This document shows positions 45,005 through 55,480 of a stretch of DNA of 64,000 nt, one piece after another. The stretch lies in the NCBI GenBank assembly GCA_015183035.1, contig JACZZP010000011.1, positions 2,170,001 through 2,234,000 of the forward strand. Direction: 5' to 3'. This DNA is from Meloidogyne chitwoodi (Eukaryota; Nematoda; Chromadorea; Rhabditida; Meloidogynidae). A model generated the notes under the pieces. The model worked only from the letters and a program-made list of their open reading frames with translations. It searched no databases and was not told the DNA's origin. The stretch's first letter is position 1. Each line of letters begins with the position of its first letter. Position numbers and translations under genes: made by a program.

Positions 45005-45659
45005 ATTATTACAAAAATTTTGCAGAAAAATTAACATGGCTTTTTAATCGTTATAAATTTTTTTCATATGCTTAAAAAATATTTGGTAAAATTTGATCAA
45101 TTTATAAGTATAATAAAAAAATCTTTCAAAAAATTAAAACGAAGGAAAATTAAGAAAAATTTTAATCTAACTTTGGATCATCAAATTTCAGTTATGGAAC
45201 ATTTATTTTCAAAAATTGCAATTTTTGTTCTGTTTTGAAAAAAAGATCCGAGAATGTGATAAATTAAATCCAAAAATAAAAAATAATAAAAATGTTAAAA
45301 AAATAGATTTCGCTTATTTTTTTCAAATCAAGGATAAAATTACAAAAAAATATTTAAATAAAATATTAAAAAAGTATTTAATAAATTATAATTTTTTATA
45401 TTTTGATTTTTGAATCATTAAAAATCACTAACTTTTCGATATTAAATAAATTCAGAACATCAAAAGTTGCGGAAAGTTGAATAACAAAAAATTAGTGTGA
45501 GAATCCTGATAGGATTTAAAAGAATTATTATTTTTATAGGACTTACAGGATTAAGAATTTTCAGTAGTACTGACAGGTCTTGTCCTTTAAAAATTATTTT
45601 TAAAAATACTTTATGATTTTTATATATTTAACAATATAAATTTCTTCATTTATCCTTTT
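45005..45659. other. Intergenic
   Basis: Upstream of copy F and downstream of GT10 copy b. The open frame 45216-45413 is Lys/Asn-rich low-complexity and shows no family feature. Nothing else seen. Confidence 0.4.
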
Positions 45660-45854
45660 TTAAAATTTTTTAACAAAATCATTTTGACAATGTCCTTCAT
45701 TCCAAAATTCATTCAAATTAATTATATTTTTTGTTTTTTCTTCAAAATGTTTTGTAGCATATTCACAGATTTTGCACACGTGAATTATTAATACCAAAAT
45801 GTTTTTTCGTGTAAGTTTTTGTCCATTCAAAATGTCTATAAAGAATGTATATAA

Positions 45855-46045
45855 TATTTCCGGAATTTAGATTTAATTTTTTTTTTTGTTGGAATTACAT
45901 TTTTAATAAATATTAAAAAATAATAAAAACCAAAAATAAGGAAAATATATTTGTCGCTTCAATTCTTTCCGGAAAGAATATATATTTTCCGGAAAATATA
46001 TTTGTCGCTTCAATTCTTTCCGGAATGTTTTATATTTTCCGGAAC
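45855..46045. repeat. TTTCCGGAAA array in GT10-b intron
   Basis: Alternating TTTCCGGAA and TATTTGTCGCTTCAATTC blocks; the same composite unit occurs at 51710-51950. Confidence 0.8.
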
Positions 46046-47156
46046 AAAATTTTAAAATTACTTTAAATATTCTTCCGTATTATTCCTTAAAGCCTTTAAA
46101 TGTTCAACTAATTCATTTACTGATAAAAAATCATCTACAGCAATAAATGCATTGAGAGGAATATCCAATCCTCTAAAAACAGATCTAGTTAAAACAACAG
46201 GTACAGTAATTGCTCTTAATGAATTCCAAAATTTTTCAGTTATATAATGAGAACAAACAGAATTTTCAAATGCCAAATAAAAGAAGTATTGGCCTATAAT
46301 TTGAATTAATGTATTATTTTGTAAGCTAACTGTACGTTTTTAACTTTTCTATGGATTCAAACGATGGAATTTGAAGATATCATATTCCATTTCTTGATAT
46401 TTTGGTAAATCTACATATATAAGTATTTTAACCTATCTCACGAGTATAACAGTACCCATCACATTTTACACCAGAACACCCACCAACAAGTGTTAATTCT
46501 ATCATATTGCCTATTTTATTTGTTATATGATCACGATCAGATAAAGCATTGCAATGTGAAACCGCTTGGAATGCAAATTTTGTTTTGTTTTTTACTTTTT
46601 CTAAAACCTTTAAAAAATTAATAAATCAAAGTTAGAGTAATTTTGAGAATATTCATGTATTGACAAAATTTAACACCAATCACAAAAATTCTATATCCAA
46701 ACATTGTTTCTTTTAGCACTGGTTTTAGTAATAAATGTACCTCTTTTTGATCCCAAATATCTTCTTTTGGTGTTTCTGATGTAATTCTTGTTAAAGCATC
46801 ATTTGGCATAAATACAGAACTATCTAACCGATAAGTAGCCGAACTATTAAAATAATTATTTGTCATTATTTTTCTGTCATAAAAATGAATTGTATTGCTT
46901 GTTGATTCCATTGTATGCATCATATAATTTTGATTTTCTCTGCGATTTTGTGGATATCCATCCATTGGACAAAACTCATGCAGACAGAAAATGATAGTTG
47001 AAGCATTTACTTCACTATGAGTAACTAATTACACTATAATTTATGCAAATTAAAAATAAGTTTAAAAAATGTGTATAATTAAGTGACCTGATAATTATTT
47101 ATTAAAATGAGCTATATATTATCCTTCTGATTTTTTATTATAAAATCAGGATCTAT

Positions 47157-47273
47157 TAATACCTAATTGTTGTAATAGATTAACACTACTATAAAAAGGA
47201 TATTGTAAAACTATAAAAGGTTCACTCAGGTCTCCGTCTTGTTCAATTATTAAATATTGCTCCATTGTATAAT
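47157..47273 (-). other. Short reading frame in GT10-b intron 2
   Basis: ATG at about 47273 opens 38-39 codons (MEQYLIIEQDGDLSEPFIVL...) with normal codon look and a stop near 47157. It is in an intron not present in copies a and c. Could be a captured exon fragment from another gene; I do not recognise it. Confidence 0.3.
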
Positions 47274-47767
47274 TCCCAATATTCCTATTGCTACATATTT
47301 CCCAACTTCATCTTAAATTGTATTTCCTTCAGATAAATATTATTAGATATGTTTGAACTCTTTCTTAAGAACAACACTAATAGGAGCCCTTTAAAAATTA
47401 ATATACAATTTTCGATCTCTTGTGAAGGTACAATTGTATGGACATGTAAAATTAGGTGATAAGTCTGGATAACCAGGAAATTCTCGATCGATACCATATT
47501 CCAATTGACTTTTAATACATTTACTATTCCAAACTAAAATTGGAGCCATTTCATGTTTAATAATTTCTTTCTTAAAAAATTATTAAAAAAATAAATATTA
47601 ATTTGATATTTTACCTTTATTGATAATTTTAATAAATATCTATAATATTGTTTAGGAGAATATAAATAGTGTAAAATTAATAAAGTTAAAATGATTATTA
47701 AAATAATAAATAATTTTAATTGTTTCATTAAAGAATTAAATTTAAAAAATTTTACAAAATTTTTCAT

Positions 47768-48552
47768 AATTTATTGAAATGTTTTAATAATCCTGTTTTA
47801 CTTTTAAATATTGGAACAGCTTGTCGATATCTTTAGAGTGACATAAAAATCAGTTGGAATAATTGATAAATAAAATCTAGAATAAGTTCAACCATGATAT
47901 ATCTAGATTTGTATTATTTTAATATTCTTCTCGAACTCTGATCAGATTAAAATTATTTATAAAAATGTTTTCTACTTTTTTAGTTATTTAAAAAATTATT
48001 ATAAATTTAAAAAATGAAACAAATTTAAAAAAGATCCGAAAAAAGATTATTAATTTTTTAATAAAAAAATTATATTAAATAAGCAATTGATCACTATCAA
48101 ATTCCGCAACATTTTATTTAAATAAAATTTTATCAAGTTTTAGAACGATGTTTTTTAGTCGACTTTTTCAAAGTAATTATTTTATTAATGAGCTTCACAA
48201 TAAGTTTTTGCAATAAACATATATGTTTAATAAGATGTTTTGTTCTTTGTTGTTTATTTTATTTTTTCTATAAATCATCAGAATTTGACAAAACAAGTCA
48301 GAATAAGAAAAGGTTTTTATTTTAAAAATTTTTATTGAAAATAACAATTATAAGTATATAGTAATATAATTGTAAGGCCGGCAAAGTTTCCTTCCAGCCT
48401 ATTAATAAATGAAAAAGAAAAGCCTTCTATCAGCGGTGGGATGGTTAAGTGGATTAAAGCCCTGCTTCTGAGAGTTCTCAGAATCAATCCCACCCAATGT
48501 TTTGCTATTTTCTGGGATGGGTCGGTCGCTTTACTTAATTATTATATTTTAG
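47768..48552. other. Intergenic, includes a tRNA-like remnant
   Basis: Divergent region between GT10-b and the DUF1647 gene; the first exon of the latter should lie here but I cannot place it with confidence. Contains a 60-nt tRNA-like sequence at 48435-48494 (GGTGGGA...TCCCACC). Confidence 0.45.
48435..48494 (+). repeat. tRNA-like remnant or SINE head
   Basis: 7-bp acceptor-like stem GGTGGGA/TCCCACC and a box-A-like TGGTTAAGTGG at 48442-48452. It is only 60 nt, lacks a normal T-arm and box B, and is not a functional tRNA. Confidence 0.35.
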
Positions 48553-50580
48553 GTACTCTCTAAACAATTACGATATTTTCCCATTTCAAACAATTGTTAA
48601 CTCAAAAATTAATGAAAATCATCAACAATTGGCTTATAATATTAAATTAAAAAGATTTAATAATTTATCGATAAATACAATTTATGGAAAAGAATTTAAT
48701 AATGAATTTGTTGAGATGTTGGACAAATATAAATTATCAGATAAATTTTCTATAAAAAATAATGTTAAGGTGAGTTGATTGATAATTTAAATAAAATCTT
48801 ATTTAATTTGGGAATTTATTTAATTTTGCGGAAATTATTAAGATTATCATTTAGAATTTAGGTGTTAATATTAAGTTTGTGATTTTCCTTTTTACCGCTC
48901 CAATTTTATGTCAAATTTAAGGGAAGTTGAACACCGACTAAGGGTTTCAGTTTTTCCTGCACAGACCACTCTTAAGTTGGTGTTCCTTAGGTTCCAAGAG
49001 TCTTGGTCTTGGTTTTTTGGTCTTGGAACATCTCTAGTATTCCTCTTCCCATTGATAAACTGTTAATTTTACTTGATGATAAATTTTATATTAAAGTTTT
49101 CTTTATTTGAGATAAAAAGGCGTGCCCTGGGAATTGGTTCGCCAATTCTCAGGGCCCAACGCCGCCTTCTAGAGCTGGATTTTGAGATTAGGATTGTTAT
49201 AAGATGGAATGGTAACATGCTATATTTAGAACCTAAAGTCCCATAGGCAATGCGGGTTAAACATTACGGATTATAGAGTGCCAAATTCAAATATTTGATC
49301 AATTTTTTTTTTAATTATTTAATTTGAATATAATTTTAGCATTTTTCCGATAATCATAAATTGTATTTTTTAAATTTAAAGGTAAAAAAACCAGGCGATA
49401 AAGGCTTTGTTTTTGTTGTTGGCACAAATAAATCATTTTACTCACATTTTCGGACTTTATTAGTTAATTTGAAGAAGGTATTTGGCTGTAAACAGAAAAT
49501 TATTGGATTCGACATGGGTGAGATTAGTAAGGAACCTTCATTGGTTATTTTTTAAAATAAATGTAAAATTTTTTTTACATTTTATTAAAGAAAGAGCAAA
49601 TTGACATGGTTTGTGAATTAGAATGGCGTCAATTTGATTGGAGTATTATGCCTAGAGATGTACGTTCCTCACAAGTTTTCTCCTGGAAAATTTTTATTCT
49701 GGCGGTATGTTGATTTATTTTAAAAATAAGGATGATGAAAATATTTTTTATAAACTTGAAAAATACTGTATACCAAAAATAAAATTTATTTTTTAGCAAA
49801 TATATGCAGAATTTGATACATTTATTTGGTGTGATACTTCAATAACTTTTGAAGATTCTAATGCTTTAATTCCATTATTTGATTCAATTGAGAAAGGCAT
49901 AATTTCTCCTGTTATTCTTCCTAGTGGTAATAAACATATTTAAATAATTGACATATACTAAATTTTTATCTTTATAATTATTTTTAGATAATATTCATGG
50001 TATTCGTTTTGCCACAAATCCAGGTAAATTAAATATTAATTTTAGTGTTTTATTCTCTCAATATAAATTTTAGGTATGTATAAATATCTACCTTTGATTA
50101 CTGATTGGATAAATAAAGGGGGGGGGGGGGGTGGGACTCAAATATGTACGAAGCCAATCTGCTAATTTTTCACAAAAGTGAATATACAAGAAAATTTCTT
50201 AAATGGTTAGTTTTTAAATAAATTAATAAATCAATTTAAAAAAGGGCTTTACTCTGTGCATCTACATTGGATTGTATTGAACCCCCTGGCTCAGTTCTTT
50301 ACTGTAATATGGCTCTATCAAACTATACGGGTGTTTGTCATAGGCAAGATCAAAGTGTTTTTAACATTCTAAATGCCAATTTTGAATATCAAAGATGGAG
50401 TGAAAATAAAGGTAAAATACATATTGTGAACACAAAAATACATTTTTTATTTTTTAAGATGATTTGTTCCTTCCACACTACCATAATGATCATCCAAGGA
50501 AAAGGTTAAAGCATCGTGTAAATAGAAGAATAAATTTGGATCCAAAAATTAACTTTGAAAAAGCAGTTTCTTGTTGCTAA
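48553..50580 (+). CDS. DUF1647 family protein with a G14 tract breaking the frame
   Basis: Nematode family of unknown function, predicted luminal or secreted; some features (short D-containing motif in FIWCDTSI) suggest a glycosyltransferase-like fold, which is inference. Exons: 48553-48771, 49382-49517, 49595-49704, 49797-49926, 49988-50023, 50074-50205, 50245-50411, 50459-50580. Recognition: GFVFVVGTNKSFYSHFRTLL, KIIGFDMG, VCELEWRQFDW, FSWKIFILAQIYAEFDTFIW, GIRFATNPGMYKYLP, SNMYEANLLIFHKSE and DCIEPPGS...CHRQDQSVFNIL. In exon 50074-50205 a run of 14 G (50118-50131) puts the parts before and after it in different frames; one extra G (15) would restore them. First exon not found. Either a pseudogene, a slippage site or a sequencing error. 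Confidence 0.7.
49119..49163 (+). repeat. Stable TTCG-loop hairpin in DUF1647 intron
   Basis: GGCGT, then CCCTGGGAATTGG (49125-49137), loop TTCG, CCAATTCTCAGGG (49142-49154), then ACGCC. The main stem is 13 bp with one G-U. Strikingly GC-rich for this genome. Confidence 0.7.
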
Positions 50581-50824
50581 TAATAAAAATATTGATGAAA
50601 AATTATCTTTTAATTTTCTTAAACATTATAAATAAATATTAAAATGTTTAAATAATTTTTTAAAGAATAAATAAAAAGATAAATAAAATTATGGTAAATT
50701 TCCCATTTTTATTCCGCCTTCCTCTTTTCTTTTTTTAATAATTATCAATTTTAATTATTTTTTTAAAATTAGAATAAAATAATTTAACTAATAAACATAA
50801 AAAAGATTAAAAAATATATTCACC

Positions 50825-51390
50825 GGTAAATATCCAGTTGACTGCCTACCTGTCCGCAAAGAGAATTCGTTCTTTTCTTTCCTTCTCCTGCATTTTTTGC
50901 GTTTGGATAAGTGCACGCTTATTTTTCCTCTACACTGTAATATGTGCCTTTTAGCACTTGGAAAGAAAGGGGTAAAATAATTAAAATTAATTAATAATAA
51001 AGTGAAAAAATGTTTATTTTATAAATGATTAAAGATTAATAATCAAAGAACATAAATTTTGAACAGCATTCTCAAATAAATTTCTAAAATATCAGGGAGA
51101 TAATAACCTTTAATGGCATTATAATGAAGGGATAAACAGTAAAATGACAAATATTTAGGCAATTTATGTTCTTTTATTATTAATCTTTAATCATTTATAA
51201 AATAAACATTTTTTCACTTTATTATTAATTAATTTTAATTATTTTATCCCTTTCCAAGTGCCAAAAGGCATATTATATACTGTAGAGGAAAAATAAGCGT
51301 GCACTTCTCCTAACGCAAAAAATGCAAGAGAAGGAAAGAAAAGAGCGAATTCTCTTTGCGGACAGGTAGGCAGTCAACTGGATATTTACC
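50825..51390. mobile_element. MULE-like foldback element, copy 2, with 9-bp target duplication
   Basis: Same family as 15300-15854: ends GGTAAATATCCAGTTGACTG and complement, arms of about 240 bp including CCTGTCCGCAAAGAGAATTC. Perfect direct repeats ATATTCACC at 50816-50824 and 51391-51399. No transposase. Confidence 0.9.
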
Positions 51391-51457
51391 ATATTCACCA
51401 TTTAGTATGTTAAAATTATTATTTTTTTTTAATTCATCCTAATCTTATAAAATTAAT

Positions 51458-53226
51458 TTATTTTAATCTTAAAAATTTTTTAACAAAATCATTTTGACAA
51501 TTTTCTTCATTCCAAAATTTATTTAAATTAATTACATTTTTTGTTTTTTCTTCAAAATGTTTTGTAGCATATTCACAGATTTTACATATTGGTGAATAAT
51601 CAGCACCTTTTCTTCTTTTTGTATAAATTTTTGTCCATTCAAAATGTCTAATATAAGAAATTAAAATAAATAGGAGTCTATGGCTAGGTTTATATTTTTT
51701 AAATGATTTCCGGAATGTTTTATATTTTCCGGAAAATATATTTGTCGCTTCAATTCTTTCCGGAATGTTTTATATATTTTCCGGAAAATATATTAGTAGC
51801 CTTAATTCTTACCGGAATGTTTTATATTTTCCGGAAAATATTTGTTTCTTCAATTCTTTCCGGAAAATATTCTTTCCAGAAAGTTTTATATATTTTCCGG
51901 AAAATATATTTGTCGCTTCAATTCTTTCCGGAATGTTTTATATTTTCCATAAAAAATTAAAATTACTTTAAATATTCTTCCGTATTATTCCTTAAAGCCT
52001 TTAAATGTTCAACTAATTCATTTACTGATAAAAAATCATCTACAGCAATAAATGCATTGGGAGGAAGATCCAATCCTTTAAAAACAGATCTAGTTAAAAC
52101 AACAGGTATAGTAATTGCTCTTAATGAATTCCAAAATTTTTCAGTAACATAATGATGACAATTATTATTCTCAAATGCCAAATGGAAAAAGTGTTCTTCT
52201 AAATAATTTAAATAACATTTTATTTAGCAATTTATATAATTTTTACTTCAAAATATCTCAAAATTACTTTTGTTCACCCCTCACAATATAATAATTAATT
52301 AAATTTAAATTAAAAAATACCTAATCCCCGCTGATAACATTCATTATCACATAAAATATTAAAACAAGGACCAACTGTATCTATATTAATTAATTCACCA
52401 ATTTTTTTCGTTATAAGTTCTCTGTCATTTTTAGCCTTACAACGAGTTACCGCTTGAAATGCAAATTTTGTTTTCTTTTTTATTTTTGCTAAAACCTTTT
52501 AAAAAAATAAAAAAATAAATATTAAAGAAAAACACCTCTTTTTGATCCCAAATATATTCTGTTGGTGTATTTTCTGTAATTTTAGTCAATTCATCATAAG
52601 GCATATGTACTGAACTTTCATAAAGATAAGTTGCAGAACTATTAAACCATTTATCTGTCATTATTTTTCTGTCATAATATTTTAAAGATTCACCAGGACA
52701 TTCAACTGTATACATCATATAATTTTGATCTTCTCTGCGATTTTGTGGGTATACATCTATTGGACAGAATTCATGAAGGAAAAATATTATTGTGGAAGCA
52801 TTCACTTCACTTTAATTTAAATTTAAAAAATAATTTTTATTTATCATTAAATTAAAAAAATATACAATTTTCTATCATTTGTAAAAGTACAATTAAATGG
52901 ACAAGTAGTATTTGGTACAATCATTGGATAATCTGGATAACCAATCCTCGAAGTATTATAAGTATAATTATAATTATTCCAAATTAAAATTGGAGGCATT
53001 TTCTTTTTGATAATTTCTTCCTTTTTATGAAATTAAACTTTTATAAAAATATATTTATTTTTTCAAAAATTAAAACCTTGCTAATATTAAATAAAAAGGT
53101 TGTTTTTAGTTTATTGTAATATTTTAAATATAATAAAAAATATAGAATTAATAATAAAGAAATTATTATAAATAATTTTTTATAAAATAATTTACTGGAT
53201 ATATTTAATAATTTATTATTAATCAT
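51458..53226 (-). CDS. GT10 alpha-1,3-type fucosyltransferase, copy c, intact
   Basis: Same six-exon plan as copy a. Exon 1 at 53226 encodes MINNKLLNISSKLFYKKLFI and a single anchor ending NISK at the phase-0 donor. Catalytic blocks: PPILIWNN and CPFNCTFTNDRKL (about 52870-53000), EVNASTIIFFLHEFCPIDVY to SSATYLYESSVHMPYDEL (about 52535-52810), FAFQAVTRCKAKNDRE (about 52330-52500), FENNNCHHYVTEKFWNSL, IPVVLTR and PPNAFIAVDDF (51963-52200), then FEWTKIYTKRRKGADYSPIC and a CKIC pair; stop TAA at 51458-51460. No frameshift. Intron 5 holds the TTTCCGGAAA composite array. Convergent with the DUF1647 gene, with a MULE-like element between them. Confidence 0.85.
51710..51955. repeat. TTTCCGGAAA composite array in GT10-c intron
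   Basis: About ten CCGGAA motifs in four to five repeats of a composite unit TTTCCGGAATGTTTTATATT plus TTCCGGAAAATATATTTGTC plus GCTTCAATTC. The overlapping open frames 51703-51971 are translated repeat and not genes. Confidence 0.85.
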
Positions 53227-53406
53227 TTTTTAAAAATTGTTATAAATTTCTTTATTCAGGTAATTTTTTGTTTCAATTTTTATCGAAGGTTTTCATCTAA
53301 AAAAGAGAAAAATGTTTAAATTGTCTTTTTTAAATGTTACACTTTTTTAATTTTAATCTTGTAACGAAAATCTCTAAAAAAAATTTCAAAATTATTTTCC
53401 AGAAAA

Positions 53407-55399
53407 ATGAAATTGCTTAATAGAAATTTTACAACAAAAAATTTTAAATCAAGATTTTTAATAATAGGTAAAATGAAAATATGATAAAAAATTTCAGAGT
53501 AGTCGGAAAAAATTTAAAAAACAACTTTATTAATTTTAAAAATTAAATATTTTTTTAGGTATTTCAACAATATTGGCAATATTCATTATTATTGAAAATT
53601 TAAAAAATAATGGAAATTTAATAAAAGAATATAATACTTCAAAAATTAATTTTTTGGATAAAATAAAAATTAAAACATCAAAAGGAATGGTTAAATTTAA
53701 TGAAATTTTACAAAATGTTTATAAACCTATTGGTTATGATGTTGAATATTTTGTAGATGATATTATACCAAAATTAAGATTAATTGAAAAACAATCATGT
53801 AATCAGGTTATTTAATTTAATATTTTAAATATTAAAGATACTGTATTTAAATAGAAACACTAAATTAATCTTGAAATAGCTAAACTTTACTGTCCTACAA
53901 AAATTAATTTAAATTAGGTACAACACTTTCCACATTTAACCTAAAATTAAATAATTTTGATATGCATAAATATACAAAATTAATATTATCTCATAAATAG
54001 GACAAACATTTAAAAATAATAATTTTATTTAAGATTTTTGACAATTGGTTATTAGCATCAAAAACAGATATTAAACCTTCAGATAATCCACATATTTTAT
54101 TAAAAAATAATTTTACATTGAATAATTATTCAACAATGAGTTCATGTTATATTAATGATTCTTATAATAATGAACAATCATTTATTTATAATAATGAATA
54201 TATGAAAAAATGGAGCCAAGAAAATATTGATAGTTGGATTAATGAAATAAAAAATGGAAACTGTTTAAAACCTTCAGTTACTAAATATAATGATTCAGGT
54301 GATTATAAAAATAAAGTAATTTAGTCAAACAGAAGAAAATTGGACATTTGGTCAAATAGAAGAAATGGACATTTGGTCCAAAGAAAAAATGGACATTTGG
54401 TCCAAAGAAAAAAATGGACATTTGGTCCAATAGAAGAAAATCGACCAATTTGCCCAATATTAATCAATCATTTTTATTTTTTAAGATTCTTTATATTATG
54501 CAACAAAATATTATAACATAACCGGAAAGAAAGGTGCAGTTATTGGTTCAATTAATCCCTGGGTGGAAAGTATTTGTTTAGCCAATGGTGCATCAAAAAT
54601 CTTTACTATAGACTATCAAAATATTAAAATTGGACATAAAGACATTATCTATTTAGATGTTTTTGATCTTGTTAAAGGAAGAGAAGTGTAAGTTTTAAGA
54701 TTTTGATTCTTGTTTCCAAATTTCTTCGGTCCTTTGATCTTGACAAATTATCAAATAATTGAAAAGTTTGGAAATCGTCGTTGGAGACGAATATTAATTG
54801 TATTTTCCAAAATTACCTTAAAAAACTATTTTTAAGATTCTTTGACAACTTTGACTTTATTGCCAGTTTTTCAAGTATTGAACATTCTGGTCTAGGTCGT
54901 TATGGCGATCCTATTGATCCAATTGGAGATATTAGGGAAATGCAAAAAATTAAATGTATTTTAAAGCCTGGAGGGCTTTTATTTCTTGGTATTCCTGTTG
55001 GACAGGATGATTTTGGATATAATTGTCATAGAACATATGGAAGAATTAGATTACCGTTAATGTTTGCAGGTAAATTGAAACTTTTTTACCTCAAAATTGA
55101 GCTTGGTCCCCCCTATCGTTTTTCGTTCTTCAAGGGCCTGTATCTTGACTCATAGTCATCTACACAAAATGGAAAAAATACCTTCGACTTATCTCTTCGA
55201 GAGGAAGCGATCAGTATATATATTTCCCAAATTTCGACAAACCGTAATGCACCCACTAATATTTTCAGGATTTAAATTATTAAATGTATTTTATATGCAA
55301 TCAACACCACTAGACTTGAAAATTGAACTATTAGAAAATAATAATGATGGAAATTTTCTTAATTTTACCAATTTTGTTTTTGTACTTAAAAATATTTAA
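53407..55399 (+). CDS. DUF268 methyltransferase-like type II membrane protein
   Basis: Seven exons in phase: 53407-53467, 53559-53806, 54034-54298, 54486-54687, 54837-55069, 55269-55399, with an N-terminal tail MKLLNRNFTTKNFKSR and anchor LIIGISTILAIFIII spanning the first junction (six exons listed; a further small one between 53807 and 54033 cannot be excluded). DUF268 is a nematode-rich family with a methyltransferase-like fold. Seen here: GAVIGSINPWVESICLANGA, the diagnostic SFSSIEHSGLGRYGDPIDPI followed by GD, LKPGGLLFLGIPVGQDDFGY and CHRTYGRIRLPLMFAG. Reaction unknown; a luminal sugar or lipid methyltransferase is inferred from fold and neighbours. Intron 54299-54485 holds a short minisatellite (GGACATTTGGTCCAA). 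Divergent from GT10-c across 180 bp and convergent with FUT8 copy G. Confidence 0.8.
54335..54440. repeat. Minisatellite in DUF268 intron
   Basis: Four to five copies of a unit near ATGGACATTTGGTCCAAAGA plus AAAA, 24-28 bp, containing the near-palindrome TGGACATTTGGTCCA. Confidence 0.8.
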
Positions 55400-55480
55400 A
55401 TAGTTGTCATACTGTAATTTAAATTAAAAGTGAAATGAATAAAACTGATATTTGTTGATTTGTCTTTTTTAATTATTTTA

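Larger units (their letters stand above)
45660..47767 (-). pseudogene. GT10 alpha-1,3-type fucosyltransferase, copy b, frameshifted last exon
   Basis: Exons 1-5 are sound: anchor exon MKNFVKFFKFNSLMKQLKLF... (to 47767), PILVWN and CPYNCTFTRDRKL (47400-47560), EVNASTIIFCLHEFCPMDGY to SSATYRLDSSVFMP (about 46735-47025), FAFQAVSHCNALSDRD (about 46440-46610), FENSVCSHYITEKFWNSL with VPVVLTR (46058-46295). In exon 6 the segment coding NSPxCKIC in the sister copies has lost two bases (AATTCACGTGTGC at about 45775-45787, against AATTCACCAGTGTGC), so the frame closes at 45763 instead of 45660 and loses the C-terminal cysteine pair. The catalytic motif precedes the lesion, so a slightly shortened enzyme is possible. 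Intron 5 holds a TTTCCGGAAA array. Confidence 0.75.

Noticed and set aside
48435..48494. Functional tRNA gene
   Set aside because: Only 60 nt with no proper T-arm or anticodon arm, so only a remnant is called.
51703..51971. Overlapping plus-strand frames with PENI and FPECF repeats
   Set aside because: They lie inside an intron of GT10-c and translate the CCGGAA composite array.
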